IMG/VR virus record: IMGVR_UViG_3300044611_002810
Coordinates: 1 to 38,047 of that record
Reading direction: 5' to 3' (one strand)
Source: a virus
Length of the DNA stretch: 38,047 bases
Positions 31,794 to 38,047 of this stretch are shown piece by piece. A program made the position numbers and the translations under genes. The notes under the pieces were generated by a model. It searched no databases and had not been told where the DNA came from. It saw only the letters and a list, made by a program, of their open reading frames with translations. Every line of letters starts with the position of its first letter. Positions within the stretch are counted from its first letter, which is position 1.

Positions 31794-34085
31794 TCAGTCG
31801 TCGCGGTAGGGCAAACGCTCACCGTAGTCAGTTGGCTTGAGCGACAGGCCGAGGAGCGCCTTCGCGCCTGTCGACGTTCGCCCTCGCTCGAAGCCCCGCC
31901 GCACCAACTGCTGCACCAACCAGCGGCTGGTGCCGATGTACTCGCCACGCTTGTCCGCCCGGCTCTTCCAGCGCTCGAAGATGTCCACGACGGAGACCCT
32001 GACCTGGGAATGCTGCTGGCACTCCTCATCGAGAAATTCGCCGATGGTGTCTTCCTCGTCGAAGTACTCATCAGTGGCGTCCACCACGCACTTGGGCGGC
32101 TTCAAACCATCACGTTGCCAGGCCAGGCACCCTTGCAATGCCCAGGCAAGAATCCCGTCACGCTCCTGCAGCAGCTTGGCTGACAGCGATTTGTCGCGCT
32201 TCTCCGGCGGCACGGTCAGAGTGAACGGGATGAGATGCAGACGCCGACGCATCGCCTCATCGATATTGCGCAACGCAGGTTTGTGATTGCCGGCGATGAC
32301 CAACTTGAACTGCGGCAGGTAAGTGAAAAAGTCCTGGCGCATGAAACGCGCCGAGACCCGGTCGCCGCCGGTGATCTCCTTGATCTTCGACTCGTTCCAG
32401 CGCCGCCCCTGCTCGGTTTCGGTCGCACCGACAAAACGGGCACCCCGAAGTCCGGCCAGGTCGGTTGGATGACGGTCGCCGCGTGATTCCATGAAGGTGT
32501 CCATGGGTGCGTTAGCCGCGTAGTCGCCGAGCAAAGTGAACAGCGTGTTCACGAACACCGACTTGCCGTTGGCCCCGGTGCCATACAGGAAAAACAGCGC
32601 GTGCTCCTGGGTGGACCCGGTCAGGCAATAACCCGCGAAGCGCTGCAGGTATTCGGCAAATGCCTTGTCGCCCTGGGTGACCTGATCGATGAAGTCGAGC
32701 CAGTGTGGGCAAGTGCCGCGCGGCGTGGCCGACGCGATCCTGGTCATCCGGTCGCCACGGTCATGCGGACGCATGCGCCCGGTGCGCAGATCCACCACGC
32801 CGCCGGGTGTGTTGAGCAGCCAGAGGTCGGCATCCCACTCGTCGGTGGTGGCGGCGTGTTTGCGGTCCGATTTGGCCAGGCGTTCCACGCCGCCGACGGT
32901 GCTGGCTCCGGCGAGCTTGGCCGCGACCTTGGGATTGTCCGCTTGGACCGAGGCATGTCGACACACCTGACGGATCAGATGGGTGGCCGCTAGCGTTTCC
33001 TCGGCTCGCCAGCGTTGACCATCCCACATCAACCACTTGCCCCAGGCGGCGATGTAGCGCCAGTCGCGTTGGTAGCGGCGGGTGAAGTTGAGCGCCAGGG
33101 CGTCCTCGGTACCCCACACAGTCTGCTCGTCGGCTGGATGGGGATCTGAACCCGTGGGTTCCAGTTCTTCCATGTCATGGACGGTCAGGCTGGGTCCGGT
33201 GGACAGGTACGTAGATACCTCGAAGCCTTCAGCGAGTGCGTCTGCCGCATCCCAGCCTTCGGGTTTGTCGTCTGGCGGAAACAGGATGTGACAGGTCGTC
33301 GCACCCGCTGCCAGGATGGCTTGTGAGGCCGCTTCGGCGTAACCCCAGCCCGGCTTGTCGCGATCGGGCCAGATCAGCACCGCTTTGCCGGCCAGCGGCG
33401 ACCAGTCGGTTTTCTCGACAGGGGCGTTCGCGCCGTGCATCGCCGTGGTCGCGCAAATCCCCGCATCGATCAGGGCCTGCGCACACTTCTCGCCTTCGAC
33501 TAGCACCACGGCATCGGCTTCCAGCATCGCCGGCTGGTTGTAGAGGGGCCGTGGCTCGGGCGGTGTCATCTTCTTTCGCTTGGCGTCCCAGGGGCGAAAC
33601 TCCTTCTTGCCTCCGGGCGGGTCGTATCGATAGACCACCGCGATCAGCTTGCCGTCGACATCAAAGTAATCCCACTTGGCCGTGGCCTTGCCTAGTTCGT
33701 CGATTGGGGCCTGCCGCTTGCCTTTCCGGGGCGTTGCCGGTGGCGCGCGCCCAAGCAGATCCGTGCTGTGCGCCAGCACCCTTGGGAAATCGTGATGCGT
33801 ATCGGCGCCGAAGTGACCGCCGATCAGCATAAATACGTCACCGCCGGAATCGTCGGCGCGATCAGTCCAGAGTCCGGCCTTCTCGCCATTGAGGACAATT
33901 TCGAGACTGTCACCAGGGCTGCCCAGGATGTCGCCGATGTAATACTTGCCATGACGCTTCTTGCCGGCAGGGAACAGCGTGAACAGCACGGACTCCAGAT
34001 TCGCGATGAGTGCCGCTCGAATCTCCTCACGTTCTGCATCCAGGTTGCGCTCGACCGGCGCGGGGATATCGTTGAAATCGATCAT
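31794..34085 (-). CDS. Primase-helicase, Toprim + D5/SF3 (P4-alpha-like)
   Basis: 763 residues. Toprim at about 192-290 with VEGEK (Glu198) and WPDRD (Asp241-Asp243); linker; D5_N domain; then SF3 helicase with Walker A GTGANGKS (502-509), Walker B-like GATETEQ and the B'/C motif KLVIAGNHKP. This is the self-contained P4/D5 replication protein that primes and unwinds. No N-terminal zinc finger is apparent. It starts with ATGA overlap after the HTH gene and is followed by the 89-bp palindrome. It implies autonomous replication from an origin nearby. Confidence 0.93.
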   Translation of the reverse strand: MIDFNDIPAPVERNLDAEREEIRAALIANLESVLFTLFPAGKKRHGKYYIGDILGSPGDSLEIVLNGEKAGLWTDRADDSGGDVFMLIGGHFGADTHHDFPRVLAHSTDLLGRAPPATPRKGKRQAPIDELGKATAKWDYFDVDGKLIAVVYRYDPPGGKKEFRPWDAKRKKMTPPEPRPLYNQPAMLEADAVVLVEGEKCAQALIDAGICATTAMHGANAPVEKTDWSPLAGKAVLIWPDRDKPGWGYAEAASQAILAAGATTCHILFPPDDKPEGWDAADALAEGFEVSTYLSTGPSLTVHDMEELEPTGSDPHPADEQTVWGTEDALALNFTRRYQRDWRYIAAWGKWLMWDGQRWRAEETLAATHLIRQVCRHASVQADNPKVAAKLAGASTVGGVERLAKSDRKHAATTDEWDADLWLLNTPGGVVDLRTGRMRPHDRGDRMTRIASATPRGTCPHWLDFIDQVTQGDKAFAEYLQRFAGYCLTGSTQEHALFFLYGTGANGKSVFVNTLFTLLGDYAANAPMDTFMESRGDRHPTDLAGLRGARFVGATETEQGRRWNESKIKEITGGDRVSARFMRQDFFTYLPQFKLVIAGNHKPALRNIDEAMRRRLHLIPFTLTVPPEKRDKSLSAKLLQERDGILAWALQGCLAWQRDGLKPPKCVVDATDEYFDEEDTIGEFLDEECQQHSQVRVSVVDIFERWKSRADKRGEYIGTSRWLVQQLVRRGFERGRTSTGAKALLGLSLKPTDYGERLPYRDD

Positions 34086-34309
34086 TTGCCCCCCTCGGCG
34101 TCATGCTGCCTGTGGTGCTGCGCCGACCACGCATCCAGTTCGGATAGGCGGAAGCGAATGGTTCGCCCGATCCGGTAGAACGGGATTTTCTTGGCCTCAC
34201 GGCTTTTGGGTTTGGTGAAGTAGTAGAGCGGCAAATTCAGGGCGCGCGAGGCGTGCCGGGCGTCGACCATCGGCTCCACCACCGGCGGTTGGGGAAGATG
34301 ATGTTTCAT
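34082..34309 (-). CDS. Excisionase-like / AlpA-type HTH protein
   Basis: 75 residues starting MKHHLPQPPVVEPMVDARHA. The SRALNLPLYYFTKPKSREAKKI turn-helix and the basic YRIGRTIRFRLSELDAW segment match small winged HTH proteins of the MerR/AlpA/excisionase group. It may control integration, replication or transcription. GGAGG upstream; ATGA overlap with the nuclease gene. No integrase is visible in the window. Confidence 0.7.
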   Translation of the reverse strand: MKHHLPQPPVVEPMVDARHASRALNLPLYYFTKPKSREAKKIPFYRIGRTIRFRLSELDAWSAQHHRQHDAEGGK

Positions 34310-35043
34310 GGGTGTGTCCTCCAGCAGCGTTCTGACCACGCGCACATCCGGCATTCGAAGTGGGTCTGCTCGGCATACGAGCGCGGCAGCAGTTCGCCGG
34401 CTTCGGTGGCGCTGATCACCTTCACCGCCCGGTCCGACATGCGCTGGGCCAGGGATGCATCAAAGGGCACGGACTCGGCGTAAATCTCCATCGTGTCGGC
34501 GTTGATCGCGGTGAACAGCGCCGGGTGCTCATGCAGATCGAGATAGGCCTGGTAGAGCGCGACCTGGGCGGAATAAACGGGTTTGCCGACAGCCAGCTTG
34601 TGCTTCTCCAGTTCGCGCCAGGACTTGCCGCCCAGACACTTCATCTCCCAGAGACAGGGATAGGCGTAGCCCTCGGGGCCGCCGACGATGACGCCGTCGA
34701 CGTGCCCCTGCAGCCGACCATCGAGCACGCTGAAACCGAACTGCTGGCCATCCCTGCCGTGGGTGCGCAACTCGAAGCCGGCGAGTCGCAACCACTCCAC
34801 CATCAGTGACTCGGTGGTGTGGCCACGCTCGAAGATGCGCAGGATGCGGCCGGAGAACTCCTTGCCTGGATCCACCGGTGCGGCGGCGTACTCGAACTGC
34901 AGTGCGCGTTCACAAGCCACCCCGAGGCGAGAGGCCCCGAGGTAGGTGCGGCGATCCTGCTGCCGCGCCTTTGCCTGCATGCCGGCGTCGACCAAGGTGG
35001 TGATCTGCCCGGAGAGGGAGGAAGTGGAATTGAAATCCAGCAT
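34306..35043 (-). CDS. Cas4/RecB-like PD-(D/E)XK nuclease with Fe-S-type cysteines
   Basis: 245 residues. Active-site pattern: His75 (FERGH), Asp116 (GHVDG), Glu133-x-Lys135 (LWEMKC). Cys44 and Cys231-x2-Cys234-x5-Cys240 form the C...C-x2-C-x5-C set of Cas4, AddB and related 4Fe-4S nucleases. It likely resects DNA ends for the annealing/recombination module. Start 35043 (TGATG overlap). No Cas genes are present, so this is a phage recombination nuclease, not CRISPR adaptation. Confidence 0.85.
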   Translation of the reverse strand: MLDFNSTSSLSGQITTLVDAGMQAKARQQDRRTYLGASRLGVACERALQFEYAAAPVDPGKEFSGRILRIFERGHTTESLMVEWLRLAGFELRTHGRDGQQFGFSVLDGRLQGHVDGVIVGGPEGYAYPCLWEMKCLGGKSWRELEKHKLAVGKPVYSAQVALYQAYLDLHEHPALFTAINADTMEIYAESVPFDASLAQRMSDRAVKVISATEAGELLPRSYAEQTHFECRMCAWSERCWRTHP

Positions 35044-35468
35044 CACTTCGTCTCCCACGGCAGGTCATCCGCCAGGTCCGCGAACGGACCACTCGCGTTG
35101 ACGCGGGCCTGTGCTTTGCCCATCACCTCCAGGTAGGTGGTGACGATGGCGTTGACCACCGCCAGGGCCTCGGCCTCGCTGTAGTGGCCCAGGGGTTTGT
35201 CGAAGCCGATCTCGCCGGCCGCTTCCCCGAAGGGACGCAGGCAGGCTTTCATGGCTGTGGTTTCCATTGCGGTCGGATCAACCATGAACTGCTCCTCCCG
35301 CGCGGGCGCCTTGTCTTTCCAGAACCCATAAAGGGCATGGAAGGCGTCCTGACACCGGCGCGAGCAGAAGACCCAGTCGAGCGGCGCGGACCGGAGATCG
35401 CCGGGCTTGAACCGGGTATCCAGGTGGCCGAAGCCCCGCGCGGGGCGATTGCATATCCAGCATGGCAT
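35043..35468 (-). CDS. Zinc-finger protein, DUF6511-like
   Basis: 141 residues starting MPCWICNRPARGFGHLD. An N-terminal CWIC pair and VFCSRRCQDAFHALY form a four-Cys zinc ribbon. It resembles the phage family I recall as DUF6511. The C-terminal helical part (SEAEALAVVNAIVTTYLEVM) is of unknown role. Encoded between the SSB-like protein and the nuclease, it probably assists recombination. GGGGAGGGC precedes the ATG. Confidence 0.75.
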   Translation of the reverse strand: MPCWICNRPARGFGHLDTRFKPGDLRSAPLDWVFCSRRCQDAFHALYGFWKDKAPAREEQFMVDPTAMETTAMKACLRPFGEAAGEIGFDKPLGHYSEAEALAVVNAIVTTYLEVMGKAQARVNASGPFADLADDLPWETK

Positions 35469-35480
35469 TCGCCCTCCCCA

Positions 35481-36098
35481 TTACTGCGCCCAGGCGGGCT
35501 TGCCGGTTGTTGCCGGGCGTTGTGGGGCAGCCGCGCTAGCCGGGGCCGGGTGCGGAGTTGCGTTGCCGGTGGGCGTGCGAGGAGAGGCGCCCATCAACGT
35601 CGCGTAGTCCTTGTGATCAGGCTCCACCGCCAGCTTCACGACATTGCGGTCTTCACCTTTGGCGTCTTTCTCCACATCGACCCGTACCAGGAATTCGATG
35701 CCATCCAGTTCGTTGAAGCCCTGAATGCGCCGCGCAGCAGCAGCCTGTGGCCCGTTGTCCTGCGGATGCACGTTGCGTGCGCTGTTCAGAATCGCCCGGA
35801 TCATGCTGCGCCCCATCTGCCCCCAGACTGGGCCCTTACGGGACTGGAGACCGATGTTCGACCACATCTTGCGTTTGGCGAATGGCCCTTCCAGCACCAC
35901 GAACTCGCAGGCGAGGTACACGCTGCCGGTGTCAAAGCTCTCGGTGGCGTAACCGCCTGTCCAACCTTGTGCCACATCATCGTGGCCACCCGGTTTGATG
36001 GTCATGCGCACGCGCACGATGCTGCCCTTCGGAATCAGGTCGAATGCACCCTGCTGGGCCTCTGCGTCATTGAAGTCTTGCCAATTGTTCTGGTTCAT
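35481..36098 (-). CDS. ssDNA-binding-like protein (DUF669-type)
   Basis: 205 residues starting MNQNNWQDFNDAEAQQGAFD. N-terminal 150 residues form a beta-rich domain (SIVRVRMTIKPGGHD, then YLACEFVVLEGPFAKRKMWS, LVRVDVEKDAKGEDRNVVKL). The tail is Pro/Ala/Thr-rich and ends with PAWAQ. The arrangement recalls DUF669/SSB-like proteins that accompany Sak4 recombinases. Unlike bacterial SSB it lacks an acidic DDDIPF tip. AAGGAAT precedes the ATG. Confidence 0.7.
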   Translation of the reverse strand: MNQNNWQDFNDAEAQQGAFDLIPKGSIVRVRMTIKPGGHDDVAQGWTGGYATESFDTGSVYLACEFVVLEGPFAKRKMWSNIGLQSRKGPVWGQMGRSMIRAILNSARNVHPQDNGPQAAAARRIQGFNELDGIEFLVRVDVEKDAKGEDRNVVKLAVEPDHKDYATLMGASPRTPTGNATPHPAPASAAAPQRPATTGKPAWAQ

Positions 36099-36135
36099 TT
36101 TGTATTCCTTGAATTGGGTGGTCAGGCCTGGGGGC

Positions 36136-36939
36136 TCAGTTGCCCTGAGCGCCGAGGCATTTCTGGATGAACTTGCCGAGATGCGGCTCTTCGATGGCGT
36201 CGAGGCGTCCGCTTCGGTCCTTGCTCGGATAGCCGTATGGGTTGTCGGCGCGGGTCACGAAACCCCGGTAGGGCGTGCCGTCATCCGCCTTGAGAATGGC
36301 GAGAGTCACCACTTCATCAAGTACACCTGGCAACTCCAGCGCGGTCTTGCTGCCTTCCAGTTGCAGCTGGAAGAAGCGCCGGTTGTAGTCGTCGGTTTTC
36401 TCCTCGAGGATCGCGACGTAGATGACGTGCTTGTCCCGGACGTGCTGCAAGTGGGTGAGCGCCGTGATCATTTCCTGGCCGAGCAAGCCATAAGCGCCCC
36501 GGGTATCCGGTTTGCCGTTCTTCTCCGAGTACGCCTGCGGCTGCGCCTTGCACCAGGCAAAACACAGGCGCGAGAGGACGGTCAGCGAATCGACGAAATA
36601 GAATTCGTACTTCGCCAACTGCGCCGGGTCACCGTATTCATCGCAGACATGCCGGAAATGCGCCTCGGAGAACGCTTGATCCGATGTCGCCGTGGGCAGT
36701 GGGCCAGCGAGAAACACCACCAGATCCCGGAACTCTTTCCAGGTGCGCGGGCGCACGGTATCGCCAGGCCAGTCCTTGACCGACAGGTCACCGGCCTCGA
36801 GATCGACGAACAGGGTTTTTTCCGGTGGCAGCGTTTTCAGCTGGGTGGTCTTCCCCACACCGGGGAAGCCCACCAGCCCGACCTTGGCGCTATGCCGTTC
36901 TTTGAGCCGCTCTTCGGCTGAGATGATGGGCAGCGCCAT
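36136..36939 (-). CDS. Sak4-like ATPase (AAA_24), recombination
   Basis: 267 residues. Walker A GFPGVGKTT (about 25-33), Walker B YFVDS (about 112-116) and a RecA-like core with QEMITALTHLQHVRDKHVIY. This fits AAA_24 / Sak4 RecA-like annealing proteins. Partner is the SSB-like gene next to it. TAATG overlap with the antirepressor gene, with AAGGAGG upstream, decides the start at 36939. Recombination role is from family and neighbourhood. Confidence 0.85.
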   Translation of the reverse strand: MALPIISAEERLKERHSAKVGLVGFPGVGKTTQLKTLPPEKTLFVDLEAGDLSVKDWPGDTVRPRTWKEFRDLVVFLAGPLPTATSDQAFSEAHFRHVCDEYGDPAQLAKYEFYFVDSLTVLSRLCFAWCKAQPQAYSEKNGKPDTRGAYGLLGQEMITALTHLQHVRDKHVIYVAILEEKTDDYNRRFFQLQLEGSKTALELPGVLDEVVTLAILKADDGTPYRGFVTRADNPYGYPSKDRSGRLDAIEEPHLGKFIQKCLGAQGN

Positions 36940-37688
36940 TACGCAGCCTCCTTCAGCAGTTCGGTCACCTCCGGCTGCCAGAGGATCTGGTAACCAGAAT
37001 GCCCGTTGCGGGAGTACGGCAGGGCCTCGCCCCAAGCACGACCGGCGTCGGTCAATTCCCACTCATCCCGGTCGTTGCGCTCCTGAAAACCCAGCGCAGC
37101 CAGCCGGAGATTGACCGTTCGAGCCGACAGGCCGATCTGCTCACCGAGCTTGGTGGGATTCACCGCCGCCAGGGGTTCGTTGCACGCCGGTAGCGCCCGA
37201 CGCATCGTTTCCACCGACAGGCCGGTGTTTTCCTGGATGCAGGTGAGCGTGGCCGCCATCGCGATGCCCTGCTTGACGCCTGACACCTTGGCCACCGCCT
37301 CGCCGATCAACAGAATCGCAGTGACGCGGTCCTGAGTTGGTGCCGGCAACGCGGCGACAGAACCGGGTACGGCATAGGTGCCGGTTTTGCGGATGGACGG
37401 CAGCACCTCGTGAGTGACCCAGCGCTTGAATCGCTTGGCTTCGGGTTTGCGGCTACCGAGCACCATGTTGAAGAGGCCGGATTCGCTGACCACGGTCATC
37501 TCCTGGTTGCCGCCAGGGGTGTGAATTGAACTCACACCCTTTTCGTCGTCATCCAGGCGCTCCAGGGCTTTGCGGTCCAGGTTAAGGGTGGAGAGCAGGT
37601 CGGCGGCGACGAACATCGGCACGCCATCATCATTCATGACGACCCGGACGTTGTGGGATTCAAAATCGAAAGCAACGATTTGGCTCAT
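36939..37688 (-). CDS. Bro-N antirepressor-like protein
   Basis: 249 residues starting MSQIVAFDFESHNVRVVMND. Bro-N domain at about 10-110 (VPMFVAADLLSTLNLDRKAL, then ESGLFNMVLGSRKPEAKRFK, WVTHEVLPSIRKTG). The C-terminal half ends in a winged helix (LGEQIGLSARTVNLRLAALG) and SGYQILWQPEVTELL. Antirepressors of this build bind phage repressors or DNA and switch lysogeny. CAGGAGA precedes the ATG, which overlaps the preceding stop (ATGA). Confidence 0.88.
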   Translation of the reverse strand: MSQIVAFDFESHNVRVVMNDDGVPMFVAADLLSTLNLDRKALERLDDDEKGVSSIHTPGGNQEMTVVSESGLFNMVLGSRKPEAKRFKRWVTHEVLPSIRKTGTYAVPGSVAALPAPTQDRVTAILLIGEAVAKVSGVKQGIAMAATLTCIQENTGLSVETMRRALPACNEPLAAVNPTKLGEQIGLSARTVNLRLAALGFQERNDRDEWELTDAGRAWGEALPYSRNGHSGYQILWQPEVTELLKEAA

Positions 37689-38047
37689 TCGGAAATCTCC
37701 TGAACGAAGGCAAGGCGGAAGGACGCCTTGCCGGGTTTGACGGTGCGGGCTGCGGCGAACTGCTCTTTGAGCGCCGGTGGCCAGTTGTTGAACCGGGTTT
37801 CGGAAACCAACAGGTCGACGTCCATGTAGTCCTGGACCCGCTCGCCGGAGGCGACGATGCGTTCGGCAATTTCCGCGAGCCGCTTCTGGTCCCACGAGAC
37901 GCGCTTGGGCAATTCGTAAGTCACGCGCAGCAGTCCATCGGAGAGATGCGACACGCCGAAGTCCCGGCCGGACTCCACCAGAGCGGCGCGCGCCTGCTCA
38001 CCGTAGCGTTGCTCCAGGGCGGTATTGACCCGTTCGCGTGCTTGCTT
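37685..38047 (-). CDS. Hypothetical phage protein, 5' end outside the window
   Basis: The frame runs in from the right edge (first complete codons KQARERVNTALEQRY) to a stop at 37685, at least 120 residues. GTG 37978 is an internal possibility but the frame stays open to the edge, so the gene probably starts beyond it. It contains GLLRVTYELPKRVSWDQKRL and VDLLVSETRFNNWP. No family is recognised. It is first in the visible early operon. Confidence 0.7.
   Translation of the reverse strand, partial: KQARERVNTALEQRYGEQARAALVESGRDFGVSHLSDGLLRVTYELPKRVSWDQKRLAEIAERIVASGERVQDYMDVDLLVSETRFNNWPPALKEQFAAARTVKPGKASFRLAFVQEISE

Noticed and set aside
34306-35043. CRISPR-associated Cas4
   Set aside because: Motifs are Cas4-like, but the neighbours are phage recombination genes and no repeat array or other cas gene occurs in the window.

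Overview
The window is most of a temperate-type siphovirus genome or prophage, probably from a GC-rich Betaproteobacterium. The host assignment is an inference from GC content, codon use and a Rhodocyclales-like transposase remnant at the left edge. Nearly all genes lie on the minus strand, so the phage reads from right (early) to left (late). Tape measure, tail tube, a frameshifted G/GT chaperone pair and a lambda-type head module (GpA terminase, lambda-family portal, S49 protease with nested scaffold, gpD-like decoration, gpE-like capsid) point to a lambda-like head with a long non-contractile tail. No integrase, CI-type repressor, spanin or tRNA gene is visible; they may lie beyond the window.

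Layout by coordinate. 1-753: gene-poor flank of lower GC with a broken transposase start. 754-1975: lysis (GH24 endolysin, 3TM-type holin, small membrane protein). 1998-2020: terminator. 2044-8667: tail-tip proteins, mostly unrecognised. 8664-14610: tape measure, tail assembly and head-tail connectors. 14649-14936: a lone plus-strand helix-hairpin-helix gene. 14923-19560: capsid, decoration, protease/scaffold, portal, gpW-like joiner. 19560-21282: virion adhesion-type proteins, including an F5/8C-like one. 21331-23819: terminase.

23859-26607: a divergent plus-strand block of six small genes. A strictly conserved 31-bp element, GCTTGGCTT-N10-CAGCGCGTTCAT, occurs five times here, each time 33-36 nt before a start codon. 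A minus-strand HU gene sits inside the block. 26571-29314: two tandem ParB-domain/DNA-methyltransferase fusions. 29315-29848: hairpins, terminators and short repeats. 29848-30551: a TumE/TumA-like toxin-antitoxin pair.

30561-38047: the replication and recombination operon. It holds a RuvC-like resolvase preceded by an 89-bp dyad, a Toprim/D5 primase-helicase, a HTH protein, a Cas4-like nuclease with a four-cysteine set, a zinc-finger protein, a DUF669/SSB-like protein, a Sak4-like ATPase, a Bro-N antirepressor and a partial gene at the right edge. Genes are joined by ATGA, TGATG or TAATG overlaps almost throughout, which implies translational coupling in a few long transcripts.

The most unusual feature is the five-copy element with its cassette-like spacing; second is the long palindrome in the leader of the resolvase gene.
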